From the NCBI GenBank assembly GCA_044337515.1, contig JBIINK010000001.1, positions 116,641-180,640 on the forward strand: DNA of 64,000 bases, given 5' to 3'. This DNA comes from CAJBVG01 sp044337515. GTDB taxonomy: Bacteria > Bacteroidota > Bacteroidia > Sphingobacteriales > Sphingobacteriaceae. Numbering within the stretch: position 1 is the first letter of the stretch; each line of letters starts with the position of its first letter. The notes beneath the pieces were generated by a model, which searched no databases, was not told the origin of the DNA, and was given only the letters and a program-made list of their open reading frames with translations. Below, piece after piece: positions 44,601 through 54,500 of the stretch. A program made the translations under genes and the position numbers.

Positions 44601-46257
44601 CATTCATATTTCCATCTACTAACACATCTGCAGTAGTAGTAAAATTCACACTCCCTTTTATGGTAAAATCAGAACTTACATTCAGTGCAGGGAGGACGTA
44701 AGTGCCCGATCCCGAAAGTATTAAGTTGTAATAATCGCCCACTTCAATTTGTGGTGATACATTAGTGAAATTTATAGTAGAATTTCCTGGTATAAATATT
44801 CCATTTGTCTTTGAGAAAACACTCGTAATATTAGTAATACTATTACCACCATTTAATGTATTATTAGTTAGTCTTATCGAATTAAATTGATGTGAAAATA
44901 CACTCGAGCCGAGATTTAAAATACCATTTCCAGAATTTAATGTAAGTAAATCGGCACTTACATCCCCTGTAAATGATGCAGTACCTGTAGTTTTAGAAAA
45001 AGTGATAGTAGATGTAGTTGTGAGTTTCCCAATATATTGATTCATTTGGTTGCCCGTAATTTCTATACTTGATGAACCTGCATTGAAATTGCCGTTGTTA
45101 ATAAAATCTCCATTAAATGTCAAGCTATAATTACTGGTTACAAGTGAAGAACCAACATCTATTGTTAATTCAGCATCCGTATTTAGTGATTTGGATGCAT
45201 TTAGAGTAATTATACCAGTATTACTAATTTGAACACCACCTGTTGGAGAAAATGAGTTAGGCCATTCGAAACTACTTACCGTTCTATTCGAACTAGTGTT
45301 ATAGATTAATTTAGCATTTGTTCCATAGGTAATGGACTGTCCTATGCTTGCTGTACCCTCTATTTGGAAATTATTATTAACTGTAGATCCGGTTACCGTT
45401 TTTACTCCAGCATTTGAAATTACTAAATTATAGTATGTTGCTGACTTACATGTTTGAGTACTACTTCCATCATATGTAATTGTACTGCTCGAGCCAGGAT
45501 TTAGTGTAAAATTACTAGAGACAGTCCCTCCAAAGTAAAGTTTTCCGGCTCCTGAAATACTTATAGTTGTTCCTGATGAGTTGGTAGAAGTATAGTTGGA
45601 CGTAATATCTAATGTGCCATTAGTGATATTAATATTGGTTTTTCTAGTCGCGATAGTTCCAGATGTAATTAGAGTATTGCAATTTAGGGTTCCGTTATTA
45701 ATATTTAAAGTAGAAGTTATATTAGTGTTTGGGGTTTGCATATTTACTGTCCCAGTACTCGTTAAAGTACAATTATCATTAATATTAAGTGTTGAATTTG
45801 ATGAAGCGATGGCAAATGTTAATGATGCACATGTGTAATTAGCATCTACAGTTATGGTATGCCCACTACTTATCGTTACCGCATCAATTGAAACTACTCC
45901 TCTGGAATTCCAGCCAGCATTCATTGTGGAAGAAGCATTGGCAACTAGTGTTAGACTTGTGTTGCTTTCAATACTAGCAACAGTTCCAATAACAACATTT
46001 GATGTGTTTAGAATTTGATTGCCTGCTCTCAGAGTAGTCGTAAAGCTTGCTAAACTAGTGCCTGTAACAGTTTTAGAATTTGTAGATGTAGTTATTGTCC
46101 CATTTGTAGTTCTAGAAATTATTGACCAGGTAGACGGATTGCTCCAATTCCCTGATGTTACAGAGGTGACATTCGCCGCAAATAAATTTAAAGATGAGAA
46201 CAAAATCAATAGAAATACTAAATTTTTTGTTGCCGATTTGATTATCCTCGTTTTCAT
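41656..46257 (-). CDS. Giant T9SS surface protein with beta-repeat body, paralogue 1
   Basis: 1533 residues. A signal peptide (1-27) is followed by a GNWSNPSTW motif of the kind that opens many secreted beta-helix proteins. About 1,000 residues of short strand repeats rich in Ser, Thr, Asn and Gly come next (TFSGT, TINGNL-type units), as in beta-helix adhesins. From about residue 1040 comes a conserved module (NVERFIPGGPGKRKWRFLSF, FNLVGNPYASAIDFE, KFWSYNPNTGLYGIYDA). The last 75 residues are a T9SS type A sorting domain (LYPNPSSSILNI, ..GIYIIEV.., IKQ end). It is probably anchored on the cell surface. Paralogues are at 48549 and 51518. Confidence 0.9.
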   Translation of the reverse strand: MKTRIIKSATKNLVFLLILFSSLNLFAANVTSVTSGNWSNPSTWSIISRTTNGTITTSTNSKTVTGTSLASFTTTLRAGNQILNTSNVVIGTVASIESNTSLTLVANASSTMNAGWNSRGVVSIDAVTISSGHTITVDANYTCASLTFAIASSNSTLNINDNCTLTSTGTVNMQTPNTNITSTLNINNGTLNCNTLITSGTIATRKTNINITNGTLDITSNYTSTNSSGTTISISGAGKLYFGGTVSSNFTLNPGSSSTITYDGSSTQTCKSATYYNLVISNAGVKTVTGSTVNNNFQIEGTASIGQSITYGTNAKLIYNTSSNRTVSSFEWPNSFSPTGGVQISNTGIITLNASKSLNTDAELTIDVGSSLVTSNYSLTFNGDFINNGNFNAGSSSIEITGNQMNQYIGKLTTTSTITFSKTTGTASFTGDVSADLLTLNSGNGILNLGSSVFSHQFNSIRLTNNTLNGGNSITNITSVFSKTNGIFIPGNSTINFTNVSPQIEVGDYYNLILSGSGTYVLPALNVSSDFTIKGSVNFTTTADVLVDGNMNVEEMGVFTCSANSLTINGNLIIGDDLESESFFNISSIVGTKTIHQDFTIKAGGTFSNYINEDVTIGGNFDNNWTSELGSGKYTFTGTNKTINSTNALTFKNLEIIGSITNLITITLQEVLSGTGSLINSGTIYFTGNQNHSISLLDAYSNPNSVNYISSTSHNIINTDYYHLEISGTGNHIISSDIDIIGNFTISGDAILSLNTNLFVGGDFTINSNGKFNFASNVICTFSGNITNSGFGIMDFSNGTVHLNGNSSQSILNEVSNENLFYNLILSGNGIKTFWKKNTINSSLLLNAGTQLQIGNSSTLNLNCSVSGTGKILGSSSSINNLTSLEFSKSNDNIGDIYIDNTNRYFNNISVKNNCTVTLDDFGIYNSLILTSGKLIVSNKIDISSSNNTPISKTSGYLEMGSTSTLSFGEINSNSVAFTLPNSLFESTPTFKNINFNRNTNLSLGTNFINLTGTLTITQGNLESNDKLTLKSDANGTARVAAISNTSYGVIGNVNVERFIPGGPGKRKWRFLSFATNDISLMSLTQLIDDILITAPTGAAGGFDINPLNPANTASLRTYTESTTGAASNGWTDPNSINNNIATGVGFEVFVRGSRTLTNPYLNWTEPDNVTIDYTGILNKGDITKTLSYTNTNNSTSDGFNLVGNPYASAIDFESGNLTKTNIQNKFWSYNPNTGLYGIYDATLHTGTNSITQYIASSQGFFVKATAANPSITFKETCKSDNPGNNYFKSNSSSQNILPILKIGVSNDSTFIDETLLVLDENASALGEDEHDAYKWFNDALNIYTLSKDNINLNIDARNYPTAIDTIPLAVFSYNGNEVMTTHHQISFSGLESIPSSTDVVLWDKYLNTYTNCKIYPQYNFMITSDNSSYGKNRFAILIGDVNIGIDNTNFSDKLILYPNPSSSILNITTSSNWDNKTFEYKIIDQSGRIILQDSTSINHQHAEINVSSIHSGIYIIEVISKDSILRRKFIKQ

Positions 46258-46621
46258 TTTTTATGAATTTTGAAGATGGATAATCAAAAGCTATGCTTAT
46301 AACTTAGAATTCATACCTTATTCCAAATTAGATTACGATATTCTCAATTGGAATTTTTTAGTTTTGAAACAATAGTATTTATACTATAAAATTGAATTTT
46401 TATTACACAAAATTAGTCTCTGGGCAGTTTGGGTATTCCCAAAATAAACTGAGTTGGCTAAAAATTGGAAGCATTTTATCATGTTTTCAAGCATTTTCAG
46501 TCCCAAAACTGCATTAATGACCAAAGAAAAGTTGAAATAGAAAACAAAATATTCAAATATTTTGTTAGTTTAGAAAATACAAGCGCTTAATAAATTTAAT
46601 TATACACAACATCTCAACAAT
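46258..46621. other. Divergent intergenic region with two palindromes
   Basis: The 364-bp gap between the surface protein gene and the TPR kinase contains no gene. It holds a perfect 6-4-6 palindrome TTTGGGTATTCCCAAA (46428-46443) and a 9-bp inverted repeat CAAAATATT/AATATTTTG (46545-46564), which overlaps the region where the kinase promoter is expected. No full TTTG-N19-TAnnTTTG promoter is visible. Confidence 0.55.
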
Positions 46622-48463
46622 ATGTTTACTCTCCAACATAAAAGTTTGAAGCTTTTGTTTTTTGCATTATTATTATCAATTAATTGTTTTGCCAGTAATG
46701 TAATGGATTCATTATTGTTAGTTACAAAAACAAATTCTGATAAGAAAAATGTTGCTGAGGCATATGCTCAATTATCTTCGATTTATACCAATCGAGCAAA
46801 TTATGATTCAGCAAGTTTGTGCTTAAATAAATCTTTTGAGATTTATAATACACTTAAAGAAGAACGTAAAATAATTGATTGCTATTTACAATTTGGTATC
46901 ATAGAATCGTACAGAGGAGATTATCCTCACTCTGCGAATTATTTGTTGAGGTGTTTATTGTATGCCGAAAAATTCAAAGATACAACAGTGTTGTATGCTG
47001 TATGTATTAACCTTACATCAGTATATTCAGCATTAGAAGAATACAATAAGGCGAATTATTATTTGTCTAAAATTAATAAGGATGATCTAAACAAAGACAT
47101 CAATCTTAAAGTAAACTATTTAGGAAACAAAGGGCAAATTGAATACGAATTAGGAAATTATTCATTAGCACTAAAAAATCTTGAAGAGGGGATATCACTT
47201 TTTGACAGAAATACTCCAGATGTTAATTTAATACAATTACTAATTCTAACTGGCGATTGTGCCGTAAAATTAAATCAGAATTCTAAAGCGAATCAATATT
47301 ATTCAAACGCGCTTACATTAGCGAATAAAGGTATATTCCCTGTTCAACTTGCCCATATTTACTACGGCTTAGCAAAGGTGAATACCTCGAATAATCCTGG
47401 CTTATCCCTATCATTCGCAAAAAAATCTCTAGGATTAGCGGTTAAATATGAAGTATTGGATTTAATTGCCAATAATCATAAATTAATGAGTGAAGTTTAT
47501 TCTGCGCAAGGAAATGATAAGTTAGCATTAGCTGAATATAAATTATATGATGTTGCTAGTGATAGTGTTTATAGTATAGATGCTAAAGAAAGCATTAGTT
47601 TATTGGAAGCTAATTACAAAGTTGCAAAATCTACAAATGAATTAGAAAAGCTGTCTCTAATAAACGAGAAAAATAATCTTGAGAAGTCTACCTATTTATT
47701 AATTGCCATTGCTACTTTCATTGTGGTAATCATACTAGTTTATTCACTTCGTAAACGAAATGCATTAAATATTAAATTGAACAAATCAAATAATGTTAAA
47801 GATAAATTACTTTCCATTATTGCTCACGATTTGAAATCTCCATTACATAACATTATTACCGTTTTAAATGAGATAGACCAAAATACATTTACAAAAGAAG
47901 ATCAAACAAAAATTATAAAAGACTTAACCTCTCAAACCGATGTAACACTTGAAACACTTGAAAATTTATTAAAATGGGGTCAAGCTCAATTGAAAGGTGT
48001 TAATGTAAACGTTTTAAACTTTGAATTAAAACATGAGGTTGATAAAAACGTAGATTTGTTTCAAGCTCAGCTATTTTCTAAACAAATATCTATTGAAATT
48101 AATATTCCTTCAAATCTTACTGTGAAATACGATAAAGACCATTTTGATTTCATCATTAGGAATCTTTTAGCCAATGCGATTAAATTCAGTTATTCTGGAT
48201 CTAAAATTATAATTGATTCCGAAACTATTGAAGATTCAAAAGTGAAACTTAATATTCGTGATAATGGGATTGGTATTCCGTATACTTATTCAGATTCTAT
48301 TTTTCAACCTTCGCCTAAAGTTAGATTAGGTACCAATAACGAAAAGGGTAGTGGACTAGCATTAAGCCTTTGTAAAGAGTTTTCTGAAGCTAATGGGTCT
48401 GTTATAGGCTTCGACTCAATAGATAATCAAGGGACTTGCTTTTATCTTATTATTAAAAAATAA
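46622..48463 (+). CDS. TPR-containing sensor histidine kinase, paralogue A
   Basis: 613 residues. A signal peptide (CFAS, about residue 24) precedes TPR-type repeats up to about 320, a TM helix near 355-373, HisKA with H402 in IIAHDLKSPLHN, and HATPase_c with NLLANAIKFS, DNGIGIP and GSGLALSLCKEF (the G2 box has Ala in place of Gly). The cytosolic part is very close to the kinase at 56377, including LETLENLLKWGQAQL, so the two arose by duplication. It is divergent from one surface protein gene and convergent with another. Confidence 0.93.
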   Translation: MFTLQHKSLKLLFFALLLSINCFASNVMDSLLLVTKTNSDKKNVAEAYAQLSSIYTNRANYDSASLCLNKSFEIYNTLKEERKIIDCYLQFGIIESYRGDYPHSANYLLRCLLYAEKFKDTTVLYAVCINLTSVYSALEEYNKANYYLSKINKDDLNKDINLKVNYLGNKGQIEYELGNYSLALKNLEEGISLFDRNTPDVNLIQLLILTGDCAVKLNQNSKANQYYSNALTLANKGIFPVQLAHIYYGLAKVNTSNNPGLSLSFAKKSLGLAVKYEVLDLIANNHKLMSEVYSAQGNDKLALAEYKLYDVASDSVYSIDAKESISLLEANYKVAKSTNELEKLSLINEKNNLEKSTYLLIAIATFIVVIILVYSLRKRNALNIKLNKSNNVKDKLLSIIAHDLKSPLHNIITVLNEIDQNTFTKEDQTKIIKDLTSQTDVTLETLENLLKWGQAQLKGVNVNVLNFELKHEVDKNVDLFQAQLFSKQISIEINIPSNLTVKYDKDHFDFIIRNLLANAIKFSYSGSKIIIDSETIEDSKVKLNIRDNGIGIPYTYSDSIFQPSPKVRLGTNNEKGSGLALSLCKEFSEANGSVIGFDSIDNQGTCFYLIIKK

Positions 48464-48504
48464 GAATTAACATTTTTAAGAAAATATTTTTTTGAGATTG
48501 AAGA

Positions 48505-48541
48505 TTGGCTATTATTCTATTAGTTTTAGAACAATAGCCAA
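48505..48541. terminator. Bidirectional hairpin between kinase A and the 48549 gene
   Basis: Arms TTGGCTATT (48505-48513) and AATAGCCAA (48533-48541) with inner pairing TCTA/TAGA lie in the 85-bp convergent gap. The T-run is weak on both sides. Confidence 0.6.
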
Positions 48542-48548
48542 ACTGAAA

Positions 48549-51293
48549 TTATTTTACGAAACGAGTAGTATTCGTACTTGAATTTGTTGTAGATCTAAGG
48601 ATATACTGTCCACTCGGAATTAATTCAATATTGATTTTCGCAAGCTGATTTTGTATTTCAGTTGTGCCTTCTAAAATTACCTTACCTAATAGATCAATAA
48701 CTTGATAATTCATATGATCATCACTAGAGTTTGTATTGAATTTCAAATTGATTTCTGTGCTCGCAGGATTTGGGAACAATTCAATTGTGTTAGATAGTTG
48801 ATTTGTATTTAATCCTAAGCTGCTGTTCGCGAATAATAATTTAAATCGTGTATTTCCCCAACTTGCAGCATCAGTAGTGATGTTGAAATCGTATGTAGAA
48901 GTTGAATTTAAATTGGTCAATGTATTCGTGTATTCGTCTTTTAAATAAATGTATTTCGTACTTGGGAAAGTCGACATACCACTGAACTCAAAATGGTGTG
49001 GAATTGTCATGATATTTGCACCATTGTAACTAAATACCGATACATTAATTGTATCTACATTTTTAATACATGGTAAAGCATTAATCGTTAAGTTCGAATG
49101 ATCGTCTGAAACTGTATAAAGATTTAACGCATCATTAAATAATTTTCCAGCATCGTGTACATCTCCAGTATTGCATGACGCGCTTTCGTCAAGAACTACT
49201 AAAGCTTCGTCAGCATTTAAACTATCGTTGCTAATTTTCATGCGTAGTATGGCGTGTGTAGCTTGACTTGCATTTCCTTTGAAATAATTATTACCAGTTG
49301 CTGCTACTTTAATAGCTTCTGTAAAAGTTATTATAGGTGATGCTGCATTTGCTCTTATAAAGAATGCTTGTCCACTTGCAATGTATCTTGTAATGGAATT
49401 GGTACTATCAGCTAAACCAGCATCATAGATACCATAAGATCCTGTGTTAGGATTGTAACTCCAAAATTTATCATCAACATTCGTTAATGTTAATCCATTA
49501 TTCGTGAAATCTATCGAACTAGCATAAGGGTTACCTACTAAATTAAAACCATCAGCAGTAGTAGCGCCACCAACAGATGGGGTATAAGTAATCGTCGGAC
49601 TAATAGAACCTGTATTGAAAGTACCAACATAATCAATGGTTACATCATCTGGAGTAGTCCAATTTAAATAAGGATCTGTTAAGCTTCTAGTACCACGAAC
49701 AAACACTTCCATGCCTTTGCCAGTAGATACCGTATTTGTAATATTAGTCGGGTCTACCCATCCATTAGATGATGCACCAGTAACTGATTCATCGTAAGTT
49801 CTTAAGGAAGCAGTATTTGCAGGGTTCACTGTATTCACATCAAAGCCAGCTGCAGATCCTGCAGGTGCAGTAATTAAAATATCATCTACTATTTGCGATA
49901 ATGCTATTGATCCAGAAACATTCACGGGTGAAGATAAAAATCTCCATTTACGTTTATCAGCTCCACCAGGAATAAAACGTTGAACGGTTACGTTACCAGT
50001 TATTGTTCCTGTTGCTGTTCCTAATCGTGCAGTGTTGGTTGCTGTAGAAGTTAAGGTTAAGTTACCGCCTGTTGCTAAAGTGCTTCCAGTATTTACAGTT
50101 AGTTCATTGCTAACCGCTGTTGCAGCATTAATTGTTTTCGTTCCTGAAGTTGATATCGATAAGTTGTAATAATTAAAAGGAAAAATTGTTTGAGATCCTG
50201 CAGCACTATAATTTACTGTTGAAGTACTAGCAGTAAATGAACCTCCAGTTCCCGAGGTTGTACCTCCAATATTTATTGTACTCGAGCCTCCGTTTAGTGT
50301 TCCATTCGTTCTGGTAAATGTACCCGTAAAAGTATGAGTAAGTCCTGATCCTAAATTTAATGTCCCACCATTTCCGTTTAATGTAAATGCTCCACCACTC
50401 ACATTACTTGTAAATGTTGCAGTTCCAGCTGTTTTTGTCATGGATACGGTTCCTGTTGTGATAAAGCCTTTTATGCTTTGGTCTAGAGTTCCTGATATTG
50501 TAATTGCACCCGAAGAAATAGTATGTGTACCATTGTTTATTAAATCTCCTCGTAATGTTAATGTTCTAGAACCTTGACTAAATGTTACTCCACTATTAAT
50601 GGTTAAATCATTAGAAACAGTTGAAGTACCAGCAAGTGATTTCGTTCCACTACCTCCAATTGTTAAATTATTATATGTTGTAGCTACTATGTTTTGAGAT
50701 CCTGCTGAATTATAAGTAACAGTACCAGTGGTAGCATTTAGCGTTATCGTAACTAATGTACCTGTAAAAGTAACACTCCCAGTACTCGTTAAATTTATTA
50801 TTTGCCCAGCAGTTGATCCACTTGTAGCAGTAGTAAGATTTCCAGAAATTGTGCAACTACCTGTTGTAATATTTAATGTGGTATTTCTACTAGAAGAACT
50901 TCCTCCCATTGCAAGTGAACCTAATGTACATGAACCAGCATTGATATTGAATTGAGTGTTGATATCTGAACTTGGTCTATTCATTGTACATGCTCCAGAA
51001 ACTGTTAATGAATTAGTTCCACTAATTGTTATTCCGTTATTAGCACTCGGTGCAATAAAATTTATAGATGTACACGCTGAATTGACATCAACTGTAACAA
51101 CTACACCAGAATTTATTGTAACCGCATCTCCTGCAACTGGAACTGAAGATCCACCCCATGTTGCCGTACTACTCCAGTTACCTGAAACAGATGCTGTTCG
51201 ATTTGCCGCAATCGACTTAGAAAAAGTTAACAATAAAATAACTAAGATAAATAAGATAAATCTTACATCTGCAGTTCGTAATTTGAGATTCAT
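48549..51293 (-). CDS. T9SS surface protein with beta-repeat body, paralogue 2 (short)
   Basis: 914 residues. Signal peptide (about 1-29), GNWSSTATWGGSSVPVAGDAVTI opening, about 360 residues of beta-strand repeats, then the same module as its paralogues (VQRFIPGGADKRKWRFLS, a LVGNPYASSIDF stretch, KFWSYNPNTGSYGIYDA) and a C-terminal type A sorting domain (LFPNPASTEINL, SGQYILRS, TRFVK end). It is shorter than paralogues 1 and 3 because of fewer repeats. It is transcribed toward kinase A and lies downstream of paralogue 3 on the same strand, with 224 bp between. Confidence 0.9.
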   Translation of the reverse strand: MNLKLRTADVRFILFILVILLLTFSKSIAANRTASVSGNWSSTATWGGSSVPVAGDAVTINSGVVVTVDVNSACTSINFIAPSANNGITISGTNSLTVSGACTMNRPSSDINTQFNINAGSCTLGSLAMGGSSSSRNTTLNITTGSCTISGNLTTATSGSTAGQIINLTSTGSVTFTGTLVTITLNATTGTVTYNSAGSQNIVATTYNNLTIGGSGTKSLAGTSTVSNDLTINSGVTFSQGSRTLTLRGDLINNGTHTISSGAITISGTLDQSIKGFITTGTVSMTKTAGTATFTSNVSGGAFTLNGNGGTLNLGSGLTHTFTGTFTRTNGTLNGGSSTINIGGTTSGTGGSFTASTSTVNYSAAGSQTIFPFNYYNLSISTSGTKTINAATAVSNELTVNTGSTLATGGNLTLTSTATNTARLGTATGTITGNVTVQRFIPGGADKRKWRFLSSPVNVSGSIALSQIVDDILITAPAGSAAGFDVNTVNPANTASLRTYDESVTGASSNGWVDPTNITNTVSTGKGMEVFVRGTRSLTDPYLNWTTPDDVTIDYVGTFNTGSISPTITYTPSVGGATTADGFNLVGNPYASSIDFTNNGLTLTNVDDKFWSYNPNTGSYGIYDAGLADSTNSITRYIASGQAFFIRANAASPIITFTEAIKVAATGNNYFKGNASQATHAILRMKISNDSLNADEALVVLDESASCNTGDVHDAGKLFNDALNLYTVSDDHSNLTINALPCIKNVDTINVSVFSYNGANIMTIPHHFEFSGMSTFPSTKYIYLKDEYTNTLTNLNSTSTYDFNITTDAASWGNTRFKLLFANSSLGLNTNQLSNTIELFPNPASTEINLKFNTNSSDDHMNYQVIDLLGKVILEGTTEIQNQLAKINIELIPSGQYILRSTTNSSTNTTRFVK

Positions 51294-51462
51294 TTTTTTT
51301 GTTTTTATTAATAATTACTGTTGTTGTCAATTATTAATTGAGAATTTAATAGGGTTTTTACCCCTTTTATTATACCTCAAAATTAAGAATAATATATGCA
51401 TAGGGTATTACTTTCATTAGGATAAATGCCTGAAAAACAGAAAGATTACTAGTATAAGTAAC

Positions 51463-51493
51463 AAAAAAAGGGATATCTTTTGGATATCCCTTT
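51463..51493 (-). terminator. Terminator of the 51518-56059 surface protein gene
   Basis: On the minus strand AAAGGGATATCC-AAAA-GATATCCCTTT runs into a T-run, 25 bp past the stop codon. Confidence 0.93.
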
Positions 51494-51517
51494 AAACGAA
51501 GTTTTTTTTGGAGAGTA

Positions 51518-54500
51518 TTAGCGCTTCACAAACTTCATGGTGTTAGTTTGTGTGTTATCACTTACTCGAATTAGGTAGTTCCCTTTTTCTAGGGTATCAA
51601 TATTAATTTCTGAAATCGAATTTTCTAAACTTGAATTTCCTTTCATTATTTCTCTTCCCATTAAATCATAAATAATATAATTAATAGTTGATGTTGAAAA
51701 ATCTAAAGATTGTAAGTATAGTTTTTCATTCGCTGGATTTGGATATAAAACTATGTTCTGCTTTTTGAATGTAGTAGGTAAGCTCGTATTGGTATTATTC
51801 AATATAATTTTGAATCGACCATTGCCATAAGAATTCACATCAGTAGTAATCATGAAATCATATTCATTCGTACTTCTAATATTAGTAACCACATTTAAAT
51901 AATTATCAAGTAAATAAAGATTTATTGAAGGGTCGATAGATTCGAATTCACTAAATGAAATTTTATGATGTTTAGTTGAAATACTAGTCGAGTCATAGCT
52001 CCAAACCGATACATTAATGGTATCGCTTGCACCTGGTATATTGATGGCGTTAAAAGCCAAGTTCGATTTATTTGCTGTAACGGTATAGATATTTAATGCA
52101 TCATTAAAGAACTTAGCAGCATCTCTATCATCAGTTGGTTGTGGAGTTCCATTTACAGAATCAATTAAAATCAATGCTTCATCAAAATCTGCACTATCAT
52201 CTATTAATGTCATACGTAACATTGGGAATGCAGCTGGATTTTTATTTGGTTTGAAATAGCTATTTCCAATTTGTCTACATTTTACATTTTCAGTAAACGT
52301 TAAAGTTGGGGAACTTGAAGAAGTTGCTCGAACAAAAAATGCCTGACCTGATGCAATATAACGTGTAATGCCATTTGTGCCAGTGTGTAATTCAGCATCA
52401 TAAATACCGTAGTTACTAGTATTTGGATTATAGCACCAAAATTTATTTTCAACGTTTGTTTTAGTCCAACCAGAAGTAGTATCAAAATTAATTGGACTAG
52501 CATACGGATTACCTACTAAGTTGAATCCATCGGCTGTAGTTGCACCACCAACAGATGGGGTATATGATAAGGTTTTTGAAATACTACCTGAATTTAAAGT
52601 GCCATTAAAGTCTAGGGTAACATCATCTGGAGTAGTCCAATTTAAATACGGATTTGCTAATCCCCTAGTTCCACGAACAAATACTTCCATACCTGTACCC
52701 GTAGTAATTATATTGTTAATACTACTTGGGTCAGTCCAACCTAAACTAGATGCACCACTAGTTCCTTCATTATATGTTCTTAAGGATGCATTATTATTTG
52801 GACTGAATGGATTTACATCAAAGCCACCGCCCGACCCAACAGGCGCTGTCACTAGAATATCATCGATGAATTGAGCGATAGTTGTACCTCCTAAAGCTGT
52901 ATTCACAGGTATCGATAGCAATCTCCATTTGCGTTTATTTGACCCCCCAGGAATAAATCTATGTACCATGACATTTCCAATCACATTACCAAATTGAATT
53001 GGAGCCACCCTAGCCGTATTTGTTGAAGTCGATAATAATGTTAGATTATTTGCAGTCGTTAGATTTCCAATCGACATGGTTAACACATCACTTATGCTGA
53101 CCATTTGGTTCCCTAATGTTACACCACCTGATCTATTTATCGTTAAGTTTTTTAATGTAGGGACAGTATTAAAAATATCATTTGGGATTGTATAGGCTGT
53201 ACCTGTAGGAGTGCATTTGCCGAATGTTAAAGAACCTCCACTAAAACTTAATTTGCCGGATTGACTGCTGATAGGAGTACTACCATCTAGAGATAACTCA
53301 CCTGCAAAAATTGCTACACCACCATCTAAATTTAATGCATTTGATAGTATGATATTTGAATTAATTGTTGTAGAGTTTGAATTACTGAGCATGTTAATCG
53401 TAAGTGAATTGATCTGATTAAATGTACTCTCGAAATTAGGTAATACAATGTTACCTAAGTTGTATGAAATAGTTAATGATGTTGATGAAGGATTACCACA
53501 ACTGCCGAATTTAAATGTGCCTATACCCGCAACGGTTCCTGCGAATGTAATTGTACTCACAGAGGCACCATTAAAAATCGCATTCGCTGAAAAATCCAAC
53601 ACATCAGAAATACTAATGGTATTTGTTATGAATATTTTTTCACTGTTTGCGATATATAAGCTTTTAGGATTGAATCCCATTGTTCTATTAATTGTAATAG
53701 TTTGAGTAGAGTTCCCATCTAATACAATATCAATCAGTCCTAAGTTAAGACCAGTGGCCCCCGCAGAGGTTGTGAAATTTCCTTTTATCGTAATTGTTTT
53801 GAAGACACCATCCAATTCAGCGCTATTATTTAAATTTAGATTTCCTGATATTGTTGAATTACCAACGAAAATTTTACTACCTGATGTGTTTAAATTTAAA
53901 TGATAATAAGTCAATCCGAGAATATCTTGTACCCCTGCATAACTATAATTAACAGTATTCCCAACAGTAGATGCATCTAAAGTAGTTAGCGATATTACTT
54001 TATTAGAATTTATATCTAATGTTCCACTTGCGCCTACGGTTAATGATCCTGAACCAGTAAGAATAGTAGTAAATGTTAAGTTTGAGTTTAATGTATATGA
54101 ACCTGAAAATTCAATATTCTCGAACGACGCTTGAGCTACACCACTAATTGATTTCCCAGTACCTGAGAATGTAATAGTACCAGTGCCCGAAATATAATTC
54201 CCATTATTAATAAAATCGCCTGAAATAGTGTAGGAGTCATTTACACTATTGGTTAATGTGCCACCTGTATTCAGTGTTAAGTTCCCGAAAGAATTGACAG
54301 GCGCAGCACTGTTAATCGCTAATGTACCTCCAGAACCAGATCCGATTGTTGTAGTGCCAGTCACTGTTAAATTAAATGCAGCTGTGGTAAATGTATTATT
54401 ATCTCCAATGGTAAAATTACCCCCAATGGTAATTGCTGCAGTGGCTACTGTTGTTGCAGTACCAGACATTATGAAATTATTATTAATAGTATTTAAACTA

